Below, in pieces: positions 33,408 to 41,858 of a stretch of DNA of 64,000 bases. The notes under the pieces are model-generated. The model was not told the DNA's origin. It was given only the letters and a program-made list of their open reading frames with translations, and did not search any database. Made by a program: the position numbers and the translations under genes. Position 1 is the first letter of the stretch; every line of letters begins with the position of its first letter. Origin of the DNA: Enteractinococcus fodinae (GTDB lineage: Bacteria > Actinomycetota > Actinomycetes > Actinomycetales > Micrococcaceae); NCBI RefSeq assembly GCF_031458395.1, contig NZ_JAVDYJ010000001.1, positions 1,984,001 to 2,048,000 on the forward strand, in the 5' to 3' direction.

Positions 33408-33743
33408 ATGACTACAAATATAGAACCTGTTGGAACTCCTCCAGAACCTGACCACGATCCTTTGGCAGAAGCAGAAGTAACGGCGGACCCAGGATCACAA
33501 GCACCAAGTGCTGCCACAGACAAACCCACAATGTTTGAGCGCGCGGATAAAGTCGCCGACGGCGTGGAGACCGCGATGGATTTTCTCTCCATTGCAATGG
33601 TCTACGTACTAGGCCTTCTCGCGATAGTGTTCGCAATCCTCGGGCTCATATACGTCCCAAGTATGTGGTGGGTCGCACTCTTACTTGGAGGCTATGGCAT
33701 ATACCTGCTGATCCCTGGCGGCGATAAGTGGGTGATCTACTAG
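33408..33743 (+). CDS. Small membrane protein of unknown function
   Basis: A 111-residue protein. The first 45 residues are Pro/Ala/Glu-rich and disordered; two transmembrane helices follow (about 57-80 and 85-105), ending with GGDKWVIY. Start ATG with AAAAGGCGAAG upstream. It is followed without a gap by a 40-residue membrane protein and a methyltransferase, so it probably begins a small operon. No known family recognised. Confidence 0.62.
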   Translation: MTTNIEPVGTPPEPDHDPLAEAEVTADPGSQAPSAATDKPTMFERADKVADGVETAMDFLSIAMVYVLGLLAIVFAILGLIYVPSMWWVALLLGGYGIYLLIPGGDKWVIY

Positions 33744-33744
33744 C

Positions 33745-33867
33745 ATGGATCTCCTCATCATCGTCCTGCTGGTCGCGTTCATTACCTTCCCATTTTGGCG
33801 AACCTTCATAACGAAACGAGCAGAACGCGACCGTCAGCGCAGACTGGGCCATGATGGCTCTGCGTAA
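33745..33867 (+). CDS. Very small membrane protein (40 residues)
   Basis: The frame starts ATG one base after the stop of the previous gene and ends inside the start of the methyltransferase gene (overlap 17 bases). The product has one N-terminal helix (LLIIVLLVAFITFPFW) and a strongly basic tail (TKRAERDRQRRLG), a typical layout for small membrane regulators. The tight packing between two likely genes is the main support. Confidence 0.5.
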   Translation: MDLLIIVLLVAFITFPFWRTFITKRAERDRQRRLGHDGSA

Positions 33868-34528
33868 AGTGCAGGGCACGTTCTGGTCGTTCTATGCCCA
33901 GCTCTACGATTTCATCTGGGACTCACCCGTCACACGGCACGTCTCGGCACACATAGCCAAGGTTGTCGGCACCCCGGAGAACGTCGTGGATCTCGTCTGC
34001 GGGACGGGGTTGTTTTCTCGTCCCTTCACTCGTTCAGGAGCACACACCCTGGGTGTTGATACTTCCTCCACCATGCTGCACCGAGCGGTACGGACAGGAC
34101 GTATTTCCGAACCGCAGAAGGCCAATGCCGCAGCGACCGGATTACCCACCGGGAAATATGAGCTCGTACTCTGCGCGAACGTACTGCATCGGCACCCTGA
34201 GCCGGAAGCGGTCATAGCTGAAACTCGACGCCTCGTGAAACCCGGCGGCCACGTGGTGTGGGTCGTACCCTCGCCCGGAATGACGCGGCGCCAGGTCTTA
34301 GTCACAGACCTGAACACTGGACGACCGTGGGCTAGTTCCCTCACTGCACATCTGGCACGAACTGCCGTGACCTTGCTTGCCGCGCTCAGCAGAGTTCAGC
34401 GGACAAGCTCCTCCGCTGTCCTGAACGGGCTGCATGCTACTGCAGCGAAACAGCGGCTTCCTATCGAAACCGCCCCGGGCATGAGCCAAACACAATCCGT
34501 GATGATCTCTCGTGCCCCTGACAAATAG
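33851..34528 (+). CDS. Class I SAM-dependent methyltransferase
   Basis: A 225-residue methyltransferase. Motif I reads VVDLVCGTGLFS (about 46-57); the usual DxGCGTG has Val in place of the first Gly, which is unusual but may be tolerated. TLGVDTSSTML is motif II with the ribose-binding Asp, and RLVKPGGHVVWVVP is motif post-I/III. The substrate is not evident; the opening FYAQLYDFIW resembles UbiE/Methyltransf_11 enzymes acting on small molecules or quinones. It overlaps the small membrane protein gene and is followed 51 bases later by a lipoprotein. Confidence 0.8.
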   Translation: MMALRKVQGTFWSFYAQLYDFIWDSPVTRHVSAHIAKVVGTPENVVDLVCGTGLFSRPFTRSGAHTLGVDTSSTMLHRAVRTGRISEPQKANAAATGLPTGKYELVLCANVLHRHPEPEAVIAETRRLVKPGGHVVWVVPSPGMTRRQVLVTDLNTGRPWASSLTAHLARTAVTLLAALSRVQRTSSSAVLNGLHATAAKQRLPIETAPGMSQTQSVMISRAPDK

Positions 34529-34579
34529 GCCTGACGAACCGGAGCGCAGGCAACACTAAGACAGTTGAAAGGCACTACC

Positions 34580-34900
34580 ATGTCACGCTTCTCACTCACA
34601 TTGCGACGTTTTGTCCCAGCAGCTGCCGTCCTGGCAGTCAGCGCATTTCTAGGCGGCTGCGCAGCTGGTGCAGCAGTACCTACGTGTGCCGAATTTGCCG
34701 ATATGAATCCCGATACAGGAATCTTTGCTCGGCTCAGCGACGAACAGCATGAAGCCATCCGGCATACTTTGACGGAGGGCGGTTTTGATGATGGCGCATG
34801 GAACGAAACGCTTGGCCGGACCGCCGTGATAGCTTTCTGCAATATCGATAGCGGAAGCGCCAACCAGAACCAAGATCGTCTCATCTCAGAAGCATTCTAA
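34580..34900 (+). CDS. Small lipoprotein of unknown function
   Basis: A 106-residue lipoprotein. The signal peptide (RFSLTLRRFVPAAAVLAVSA) ends in the lipobox LGGC (Cys about 25). The mature part of about 80 residues has two more cysteines (PTCAEFADM, FCNIDSGS) that may form a disulfide. Start ATG with GAAAGG upstream; an in-frame TTG at 34565 would include that ribosome site and is not used. No family recognised. Confidence 0.7.
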   Translation: MSRFSLTLRRFVPAAAVLAVSAFLGGCAAGAAVPTCAEFADMNPDTGIFARLSDEQHEAIRHTLTEGGFDDGAWNETLGRTAVIAFCNIDSGSANQNQDRLISEAF

Positions 34901-35083
34901 GCGGCCTACTTTCCCTACCCAGCCCTGGCGACAGCCTTCATGATAGATCCTGGTCACCCACTGGAGGTCTCTAAAGTCGGCCAAACACTCGACCCCGATG
35001 ACGTTGTCGAAGCTACAAAACTCCACCAAGGGAAATCAACAATTACAGACAAAGCTGACCTCAAGCTGCTGCATTGAGATATT

Positions 35084-35482
35084 TTATGAGTTGCCAAACA
35101 AGGGTAGAAGTGAGGCCAGGAAACCGGCCAGACCGATAATGACAAGCGTCTTTCCCAACGTCAAACAGATCGATGTGATTTGTCGTTGGGGCTCTAAACG
35201 CATAATTGCGGGGTGCCGTGGTTTCACGAACCCTACGCGATAGTCTCGGTCCCTAAGGTAGTCATGTTCATCTGGACGCACGGGCCGTTCGTAGATGTCG
35301 CCGGCGGCATACCAGCGCAACTTCGTTGAGGACTCATCGTAGACAGTGACAACCTCGGTGGGGACCATTTTCTTGTCCGCGGAGTACAGCAAAGCGCCTA
35401 TGAGATACACCGGGAGGCCTAGACCTAGCCCAACCAGGGATAGGAGATCCCCAATCACGCCTATTATTTCTATGAAACTCAC
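35084..35482 (-). CDS. Membrane protein of unknown function
   Basis: A 132-residue protein with an N-terminal helix (about 5-33, Gly/Leu-rich), a charged middle domain with RWYAAGDIYERPVRPDEHDY, and a C-terminal helix (about 106-128). Both ends are membrane-embedded, so the middle lies on one face. The start is GTG with only a weak ribosome site. It stands alone. No family recognised. Confidence 0.6.
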   Translation of the reverse strand: MSFIEIIGVIGDLLSLVGLGLGLPVYLIGALLYSADKKMVPTEVVTVYDESSTKLRWYAAGDIYERPVRPDEHDYLRDRDYRVGFVKPRHPAIMRLEPQRQITSICLTLGKTLVIIGLAGFLASLLPLFGNS

Positions 35483-35869
35483 GGATTCAGGCCCACGGTG
35501 TTCACGACAGACGAGGTGGGAGTGTTCGGAGAAGAACTAGAGGGCTTGTTCATGATTGCTGTCGTCTGTTCATTCCGCAATTTTAGCAAGATCAGACGAA
35601 TGCAAGCACCCCGTACTGCCTAGCAGAGACCAACGAACACCAATTCTCCTCCAGGCGCGGTCGCCCACCGTCGCTCAGTTTCACCGCGCAGATTGCCGAG
35701 GGCTGCCATAACCAATGGCCACTCCGTTTCCTCTTGGACTATCTGTCTGATACGGCGGCTGGATCTTCTCGCCATGTTGGCTCATGAAACCTGCCATATC
35801 TGAGGCGATGCGCAGAGCATCAATCACGAGGTCTAGGCTGACAGCGGCGTGAGTCAGTAAGGTGCAATT
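35483..35869. other. Gene-poor stretch before the phospholipase D-like gene
   Basis: About 390 bases. It contains one minus-strand frame with protein-like composition (listed separately at 35620) and the promoter of the plus-strand synthase. No RNA gene or clear terminator seen. Confidence 0.35.
35620..35775 (-). CDS. Possible small protein or remnant (51 residues)
   Basis: The frame begins MARRSSRRIRQIVQEETEWP and continues PLVMAALGNLRGETERRW before a TAG. The composition is protein-like, but there is no ribosome site before the ATG, so this could equally be the end of a lost gene. Confidence 0.25.
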   Translation of the reverse strand: MARRSSRRIRQIVQEETEWPLVMAALGNLRGETERRWATAPGGELVFVGLC

Positions 35870-37132
35870 ATGATCTCGCTGCGCCGCACTTCCCGTGAAC
35901 TCACTGCACGTCATGTCTTGAAGGTTGCCGGCATTACTGCGGCAGCCGCGGCTGCGGTCCCAGTCTTGGCCGCAGCGGGTCTGGCGGGTGCCGACTGGTT
36001 TATGTATAACGACCGGGAGAAACGACAGGCTCCAGACCCGGGCACTTTCCACACCACGCTCGATGAGTCAGAGCTCACGATCTACACGTCCGGGGAGCAG
36101 CTGTACGAGGATATGCTTGACGCAATCCACGGTGCAGAACACTCCATTTTGATGGAGACCTACATCTGGAAAGCAGACGAGATCGGTCAGCGATTCATCG
36201 ATGCTCTGAATCAGGCAGCTGAGCGTGGCGTCCAGGTGTATGTGCTGTTTGACGGGTTCGCAAACTTAGTCGTGCCCCGTTCGTTCTATCGCCAGTTCTC
36301 CGATCGGGTGCGTGTCATACGGCTGCCAGTGATTGGTCTGCGCTTCTGGAAGGGTCCCATACGCCATACCGGTCTCAACCACTCGAAAATTCTGGCCGTG
36401 GACAATGAGATCGGATTCGTTGGCGGCTATAACATCGGCTCACACTACGCGAAGTACTGGCGAGATACCCACCTGCGGGAAATCGGCCCCGGCGTGTGGG
36501 ATATGCAGCATTCCGTAGCGCAGCTCTGGAACGAGATGACGAAGCCACCCAACCAAATCCCCTGGGAGCCTCCCCGCACCTGGCAACCCGAGGTTGAAGT
36601 CAATGCCAACCTGCCGGTCCAATTGGTGTATCCCATCCGGCAGATGTACTTACATGCCATCGATCGCGCGAGTGAGCACATTTGGGTCACTACACCGTAT
36701 TTCATCCCAGATCAGCAGATCGTGGAGGGACTGATTGCCGCAGCGGATCGCGGCGTGGACGTTCGGGTGATGGTCCCCAAGAACTCGAATCACATCGTGG
36801 CCGACTGGGCCTCGCGCGGGTTTTACGGCCAACTGCTCGACGCGGGCATAACGCTGCTGCTGTATAAAAGCTCCATGATTCACGCCAAGACGGCCACTAT
36901 CGACGGCGAATGGTCCACCGTGGGTACCGCCAATATCGATCGCCTGTCACTGTCCTATAACTACGAGACCAATGTTGAGATCATTGATCCACGATTTGCC
37001 GCAGAGTTAGAGAAAGTGTTCCTGGCCGATGCTGAGCACTGCGAAGTCATAGATTCCGCGCAGTGGCGGGAACGGCACCCAATGGCACGCGTAGTAGAGC
37101 ATGCGCTCAAGCCCCTACGGCCGCTGCTGTGA
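35870..37132 (+). CDS. Phospholipase D-like protein, probable cardiolipin synthase
   Basis: A 420-residue PLD-superfamily enzyme with one N-terminal transmembrane helix (about 20-45). The two HKD motifs are intact: LNHSKILAVDNEIGFVGG (about 170-187) and MIHAKTATIDGEWSTVGTAN (about 338-357). Such enzymes join two phosphatidylglycerol molecules to cardiolipin (ClsA type) at the membrane; some relatives are nucleases or lipases. Length and single-helix anchor fit a short cardiolipin synthase. Start ATG with AAGGTG upstream. It is convergent with the ccdA-dsbA pair. Confidence 0.86.
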   Translation: MISLRRTSRELTARHVLKVAGITAAAAAAVPVLAAAGLAGADWFMYNDREKRQAPDPGTFHTTLDESELTIYTSGEQLYEDMLDAIHGAEHSILMETYIWKADEIGQRFIDALNQAAERGVQVYVLFDGFANLVVPRSFYRQFSDRVRVIRLPVIGLRFWKGPIRHTGLNHSKILAVDNEIGFVGGYNIGSHYAKYWRDTHLREIGPGVWDMQHSVAQLWNEMTKPPNQIPWEPPRTWQPEVEVNANLPVQLVYPIRQMYLHAIDRASEHIWVTTPYFIPDQQIVEGLIAAADRGVDVRVMVPKNSNHIVADWASRGFYGQLLDAGITLLLYKSSMIHAKTATIDGEWSTVGTANIDRLSLSYNYETNVEIIDPRFAAELEKVFLADAEHCEVIDSAQWRERHPMARVVEHALKPLRPLL

Positions 37133-37178
37133 GCCTATAAGTCGCCGGTATGGGTGCCCCTTTCACACAACAGATTTG

Positions 37179-38048
37179 CTACATTGTGTCCGAGGCTTCT
37201 GCGGCTTGTTCGGCCAGTGCGTTGGCTTTACGGTAGCGTGCACGGATCCATATCGCCAAGATGATGCCCACCACGAGCGCTAACAAGATCGCATCCGCCA
37301 GCGGGTTACTTAAGACGCTCAAGTTTCCTTGCAACCATGCCGAAGCTCCTGCAGGCAAGAGCTCGGGCATCGTCACCAACCCATTGGTCATCCAAAACAA
37401 GATACCGACCGCGATAATAATAAGGCCCGTGATGAATGAGGTCGTATGGAGCTCCCGGCCAAAAACGGTGAAGGTCTTACCACGCAGTCTGGCCTTGCCA
37501 GCCGGGCTGAGTTTCTTCCATACACTCGCGATGATCAAAAGCGGGACGACCATCCCCAGGCCATAAACTGCCAGCAGCGAGCCCGCGGCCCAGACATCAT
37601 TTTTGGCGGCCGCTAAGGTCAGCACTGCACCAAGGATGGGGCCTGCGCATAGACCAGCCACACCGCTTACGGCACCGAGCAAGAGGGTTTTAAACCATCC
37701 GGTACGCTGATTGGCTTGTTTTTGCAGTTGCTGCGCGCCCGGCACGAACCGGGACGGATCGAAGCCAAACCCGAGCATTTGAATGAGTCCAAGAAGAATC
37801 ATCAAGGCGGATGCACCGATAACTATCGCTTCGCGGTGCGCTGCAAACAGCGTCCCCAGCATTCCAGCGCCTAACCCGAGCGGCACCAGGACCACGAGCA
37901 GCCCAACCGAAAACACTGCGCCGTGCGCCCAGAGCCTCGGCCCGGATCCCGCTGTTGAAGCGAAAAATGCCGGCAGCAATAAGGCACCGCATGGGCTCAA
38001 TAGCGCCAGGGCACCGCCAATCAAGGCGGTCAACACACCTATATCCAT
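37179..38048 (-). CDS. CcdA/DsbD-like membrane electron carrier (cytochrome c biogenesis type)
   Basis: A 289-residue membrane protein with about seven helices and a C-terminal basic tail. Conserved cysteines are in ALLSPCGALLLPAFFAS (about 15-31) and GVAGLCAGPILGAVL (about 130-144), both beside Pro or Gly as in CcdA. It should move reducing power from cytoplasmic thioredoxin to an extracytoplasmic partner. The partner is probably the DsbA-like protein encoded three bases upstream on the same strand. This is the second CcdA-type gene of the window; it is only distantly like the one in the copper cluster. Confidence 0.86.
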   Translation of the reverse strand: MDIGVLTALIGGALALLSPCGALLLPAFFASTAGSGPRLWAHGAVFSVGLLVVLVPLGLGAGMLGTLFAAHREAIVIGASALMILLGLIQMLGFGFDPSRFVPGAQQLQKQANQRTGWFKTLLLGAVSGVAGLCAGPILGAVLTLAAAKNDVWAAGSLLAVYGLGMVVPLLIIASVWKKLSPAGKARLRGKTFTVFGRELHTTSFITGLIIIAVGILFWMTNGLVTMPELLPAGASAWLQGNLSVLSNPLADAILLALVVGIILAIWIRARYRKANALAEQAAEASDTM

Positions 38049-38051
38049 GCG

Positions 38052-38786
38052 TTACTCCTGAGTGTTCGCCAGTGCTTCTTCAACGGCATCAATAAACACG
38101 TCAGCTGGTTGAGCTCCAACCACCGGGGTGTCGTTTATGATGAACGACGGGGTCGAGGTCGCCCCGAGCTCCTGGCCGAGTTGTTCATTCGTTTGCACTA
38201 TTTCGGCAGTCTTTTCAGAATCCATATCAGCCTGGAACTGGTCAGTGTCCATGCCCATCTCGGCGGCGATATCGGTCAGAGCCTCAGCGGAGAAACCATC
38301 GAGGGTCTCTCCCCCATCAAATAGCCGAGCGTGATAGTCGGTGAATTCGCCTTGTTCGGCCGCAGCAACAGAGGCGCTGGCTGCCCGACGTGAATCCTCG
38401 CCGTACATATTCACATCGCGAAACTCGATACGTAGTTCGCCCGCATCCACGAACTGTTGCATCTCTGGCAGCGTCTCTGCGGTCCAGCGACCACAGAATG
38501 GACACTGGTAATCAGAAAACATGACCATCACGACTGGAGCATCGGTTTGGCCCACGGCCAACGGGTCTTCTGCATCGCGGCGAATGACCTGCTCAACGAT
38601 TTCGGGAGGAACCGTTTCCGCCTCTTCAGTCTCTTGCTGCGCTGCTGGAGGTTGAGAGTCCGCTTCTGTCGTTGCAGTGGACCTCCCCCAGAAGAAAACT
38701 GCCACCAGTGCAATGACCGCACCGAGGACAATCAGGGTGGGCATCACCCATAAGCGGGTCGAAGTCGTCTTGTGGGATGTGGACAC
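38052..38786 (-). CDS. Membrane-anchored DsbA-family thioredoxin-like protein
   Basis: A 244-residue protein with one N-terminal helix (about 12-33), an acidic linker, and a DsbA-type thioredoxin domain from about 75. The active site is YQCPFCGRW (Cys-Pro-Phe-Cys); the cis-Pro is in TSTPSFIINDTPVVG. It resembles mycobacterial and corynebacterial DsbA/MdbA oxidoreductases that make or shuffle disulfides in exported proteins. Start is GTG at 38786. The CcdA-like gene starts three bases after its stop, so the two form a redox pair. Confidence 0.88.
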   Translation of the reverse strand: MSTSHKTTSTRLWVMPTLIVLGAVIALVAVFFWGRSTATTEADSQPPAAQQETEEAETVPPEIVEQVIRRDAEDPLAVGQTDAPVVMVMFSDYQCPFCGRWTAETLPEMQQFVDAGELRIEFRDVNMYGEDSRRAASASVAAAEQGEFTDYHARLFDGGETLDGFSAEALTDIAAEMGMDTDQFQADMDSEKTAEIVQTNEQLGQELGATSTPSFIINDTPVVGAQPADVFIDAVEEALANTQE

Positions 38787-38859
38787 AGAAGTCTCTTTCT
38801 CAAACGATGGGCGTTTCAGCCTGCGCCAATGGACGCGATCTCGACCATGCTAGCTGATC

Positions 38860-38876
38860 TACTATGGATCATAGTA
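38860..38876. promoter_or_regulatory. Operator-like inverted repeat upstream of the dsbA-ccdA pair
   Basis: TACTATGGATCATAGTA has perfect 7-base arms around GAT. It lies 74 bases upstream of the dsbA start. A related degenerate sequence (TAGTAACTATGTAGCGTAGTAG) follows. This suggests a dimeric repressor site, but no regulator gene is nearby. Confidence 0.4.
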
Positions 38877-39238
38877 ACTATGTAGCGTAGTAGATGATGA
38901 GAGTCGTGCAAAAACGAGACGCGGCGGCGGATGCTCTTAGGCATCGTCTGGAACGCGGGACTCATGGCTGGTACCACTCGTATGGTGCACGGAACACAGC
39001 CTGAAGCTCGGGCCGGGACCCAAGGGAGCATCGATGTCTGATATCAGCGCTTTGGCGCCAGAGCAGGCATCCTTTCCGGGAGACTCATGCCCGGAACCAG
39101 ATTCGGCACCCTCACGACTCCCGGCGGCATCCTTGCCCGGATCATTCCCGCCATAGCCTAGGAACGAGCCGACCGTGTCAGTCCAGTCGCCTGCAACCGG
39201 TTCGGAAATCAACCATGACGCTCAGGCTTGGACCATGC
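38877..39238. other. Gene-poor stretch between mazG and dsbA
   Basis: About 360 bases. A minus-strand frame with a TTG start (39212 to 38937, 91 residues) is Gly/Asp/Ser-rich and has no ribosome site; I do not call it. No RNA gene seen. It may hold a decayed gene. Confidence 0.35.
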
Positions 39239-39943
39239 TCAGCGGAGCTGGTTAATGTACTGTCGCAGTTCGGACTCTAAATCCACATCGTGGGCACGGG
39301 CCAAACGCACCAGTTCGAACAGCTCGGCTCCGATATTGTCGGCTGTGACCGTGATCGTCGCCGAGGTTGCTGTTGGTTTTTCACCGAACGGGTCGACGGT
39401 TTGACGACCGGCCCGGTCCACGATTTTTGCAGCTGCAGCTAGGGCCGGCAGCCCCGGGGGCAGGTCATAGATCGAGGACCGTGTAGCTTCGCTCGTCGCA
39501 GCCTCATCGGCATTTTCGGCCTGCTTGATTTGTTCCCAGTTTTTCTCGACGTCATCCACCGTGACGTCGCCCAGCTGCTCCTCGGAAAGTAGCTGACCGT
39601 GTGCGTCAAAAACATGTGGATTGCGTCGAATCATTTTCTGGCTGATTGCATCGGCCACGTCGTCGACGGAAAAAGCGTCGGCTTCTTCAGCGATCGCTGA
39701 GTGTAGGGTCACCTGGAACAACACGTCGCCGAGTTCTTTGCGGAACTCGTCATACGTACCGTTGTCTGCTGCCACATCGTCCCACTGTCCTGCGGGGACG
39801 GATTCGATGACCTCCACGGCCTCATAGGCCTCTTCGATGAGGTACTCGGTCAACTGGTGATGGGTCAGTTCTTGAGTCCAGGGACAGTATTTGCGCAGTT
39901 GGGCGGTGATCCACACCAAGCGCTCGAGTCCTGCATCAGCCAT
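39239..39943 (-). CDS. mazG: MazG nucleoside triphosphate pyrophosphohydrolase
   Basis: A 234-residue MazG-type enzyme that hydrolyses NTPs to NMP and PPi, cleaning the pool or lowering (p)ppGpp. The metal-binding helices are visible as LIEEAYEAVEVIES (ExxE, about 35-48) and RKELGDVLFQVTLHSAIAEE (ExxD, about 64-83). The C-terminal domain is less conserved. The ATG at 39943 is nine bases after the add stop; longer frames run back into add and give an Arg-rich non-family extension. In many Micrococcales mazG lies just upstream of eno; here it is the last gene of the salvage operon. Confidence 0.9.
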   Translation of the reverse strand: MADAGLERLVWITAQLRKYCPWTQELTHHQLTEYLIEEAYEAVEVIESVPAGQWDDVAADNGTYDEFRKELGDVLFQVTLHSAIAEEADAFSVDDVADAISQKMIRRNPHVFDAHGQLLSEEQLGDVTVDDVEKNWEQIKQAENADEAATSEATRSSIYDLPPGLPALAAAAKIVDRAGRQTVDPFGEKPTATSATITVTADNIGAELFELVRLARAHDVDLESELRQYINQLR

Positions 39944-39951
39944 GAGCGCAG

Positions 39952-41184
39952 TTAGTCTTTCTGCTCGTCGTCTTCGAACTCGACGAAAAACACGGGTGCT
40001 TCGGGATCGTCCTCGTCGTGGACACCGGCGATGACATCCATCCACGAGAATTCGATGAATTCGCTCAACTGGTCGCGGGCGTATTCGGTTTGGAAGGCCC
40101 CTTTGACCGCATTGAGCTGGAATTCCAACAGATCCACCATCGTGTACCCGTAGACGGCCGCGAGCGTGTAGAGCTCATCGGTCAAAGAGACACCTGAGAT
40201 CAAACGATTGTCAGGGTTGACCGTGACCGCGAATCCGGAACGGTACAGCACATCAAATGGGTGGTTTTTCAGCGGGTTATCTTCTGGCCCGGTTTCGACG
40301 GCTGCGGTCTGAATATTGGAGGTCGGGCACAGCTCGAGCACGGTGTTGTTGTACAGGGTGCGGTTGGCGACGTCTCCCCAGACCATGATTTCTTGGTCGT
40401 CGTCGAGTTCCACATTGGACAGGTCATCGATGATATGGACGCCGTGGCCGATGCGCAGGGCACGGCCTGCGGTCAGTGCACCAGCGATCGAGTCGATTCC
40501 GTCGGCTTCTCCGGCGTGAATGGTGATGGGTACGAATCGTTCATCAAGCCACGCAAAAACGTCAGCGAAGCGGGTGGCAGGGAAGCCTTCTTCGGGACCG
40601 GCGATATCGAAAGCGACCACGGAACCGGCTGGGCGGTGTCGGTGGGTCAGTTCGGCGATTTCTTGGGCATTTTCCACCGAGTTCTGGCGCATGGCGCACA
40701 GGATTTGGTGGACTTGGAGTCGACCGTCGAGTTCGGTCATTGCGCGTTCTAGTCCTGCGGTGACGGCTTCGACTGCTTCATCGAGGCTGAGTCCGCCGCG
40801 GGTGTGTTGTTCTGGGGCCCACCGGACTTCACCGTAGACGACGCCGTCTTCGACCAGGTCCATCGCGAATTCGTAGGCGATGCGCTGCAGTGCGGGTGCG
40901 GTCTGCATCACGGCGGTGGTGTGATCGAACATTTCTAAGTATTTGGGTAGCGAACCGGCATTGGCGGCTTCGGCAAACCAGGTGGCCAGCTCTTCTTCTG
41001 ACTCGGCTGGCAGCTCGTGCCCGATGTCTTGGGACAGTTCCCAGACGGTGCCTACGCGCAGCCCACCGTCGAGGTGGTCGTGCAGGGAGACTTTCGGCAG
41101 GCTGGCCAGGTCGAGGGCAAACGGGTCCAGGTGCAGTTCGTCTTCTGGACCCGGAGCTTCGATATCAGTGGATTCGTGTTTCAT
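39952..41184 (-). CDS. add: Adenosine deaminase
   Basis: A 410-residue zinc enzyme that turns adenosine into inosine. Zinc and substrate residues are seen in SLHDHLDGGLRV (His-x-His), FDIAGPEEGFP, ITIHAGEADG (His and catalytic Glu region), GHGVHIIDD and VTVNPDNRLISG (Asp pair replaced by PDN as in actinobacterial enzymes). It is about 60 residues longer than E. coli Add because of N- and C-terminal additions, including an acidic tail. The ATG at 41184 overlaps the dedA stop as TGATG; a GTG one codon earlier is also possible. It is the sixth gene of a salvage operon with cdd and deoA. Confidence 0.93.
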   Translation of the reverse strand: MKHESTDIEAPGPEDELHLDPFALDLASLPKVSLHDHLDGGLRVGTVWELSQDIGHELPAESEEELATWFAEAANAGSLPKYLEMFDHTTAVMQTAPALQRIAYEFAMDLVEDGVVYGEVRWAPEQHTRGGLSLDEAVEAVTAGLERAMTELDGRLQVHQILCAMRQNSVENAQEIAELTHRHRPAGSVVAFDIAGPEEGFPATRFADVFAWLDERFVPITIHAGEADGIDSIAGALTAGRALRIGHGVHIIDDLSNVELDDDQEIMVWGDVANRTLYNNTVLELCPTSNIQTAAVETGPEDNPLKNHPFDVLYRSGFAVTVNPDNRLISGVSLTDELYTLAAVYGYTMVDLLEFQLNAVKGAFQTEYARDQLSEFIEFSWMDVIAGVHDEDDPEAPVFFVEFEDDEQKD

Positions 41185-41840
41185 CACGAGTCCGAGTCTA
41201 GGCCAGTTTCCTGGTTGGGAGCATCTTGGTGAGCTTGTTTGTCCAACCGCGAGCGCATGAAGCGTTTGATTCCTCGATCAATGAGCCATCCCAGGATGGC
41301 TGCCACGATGAGCGCCAGACCGATTTGGAGCACGGTGTTGTCCAACCAGCCCGCGGTGAAATAGCCGATCGCCAGGGAATAGGCCGCCCAGATGGCGGCC
41401 GAGATGAAGTCAAGGCTCATGAACTTGATCAGCTTCATCCGGGTGGCACCGGCGATGAAGTTCACAGCGACTCGGCCGCCGGGGATGTGGCGGGCGGTGA
41501 TAATAACCATTGCCCCGGAATACTGCAGTGTCTGACGCACTCCCCCGATGGCACGGACCACGCTTCGGGTGCGCATCCAGCGGAATCGGGTGACCCCGAT
41601 GGTGCGCCCTAACCAGTAGGCGACTTGGTCTCCGATAAAGGCGCCGAACCAGCCGAGGAAAAACAGTTGAACCAGGTTAATATTTTCGCGCTGATCGTAG
41701 ATCGAAGCCAGTGCTACGAGGACGGATTCCGATGGGACAACCGGAAAGAACCCGTCGATGAGACTCAGTAAAAAGACTGCAAGCGGCATCCACCAGGCTT
41801 CGGCGGCATCGAGAATGATGTCTTCAAGAAAGTCCAACAC
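41184..41840 (-). CDS. DedA family membrane protein (VTT domain)
   Basis: A 218-residue membrane protein with four to five helices. The DedA signature is present: FFPVVPSESVLVALAS (about 30-45), GDQVAYWLGRTIGVTRFRW (about 70-88) and RHIPGGRVAVNFIAG (about 113-127, the R-x-IPxxR motif). The family flips or scrambles phospholipids and undecaprenyl phosphate. Start GTG. It lies inside the nucleoside operon with a one-base overlap to add, which may be only positional. Confidence 0.9.
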   Translation of the reverse strand: MLDFLEDIILDAAEAWWMPLAVFLLSLIDGFFPVVPSESVLVALASIYDQRENINLVQLFFLGWFGAFIGDQVAYWLGRTIGVTRFRWMRTRSVVRAIGGVRQTLQYSGAMVIITARHIPGGRVAVNFIAGATRMKLIKFMSLDFISAAIWAAYSLAIGYFTAGWLDNTVLQIGLALIVAAILGWLIDRGIKRFMRSRLDKQAHQDAPNQETGLDSDS

Positions 41841-41858
41841 GTAGCGGCCTACAAGGTT

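Noticed and set aside
34940-35077. A 45-codon frame after the small lipoprotein gene
   Set aside because: Composition is plausible but there is no ribosome site or neighbour overlap; not enough to call a gene.
38937-39212. A 91-codon TTG-started frame on the minus strand
   Set aside because: Gly/Ser/Asp-rich, no ribosome site, no recognisable motif; may be chance or a decayed gene.
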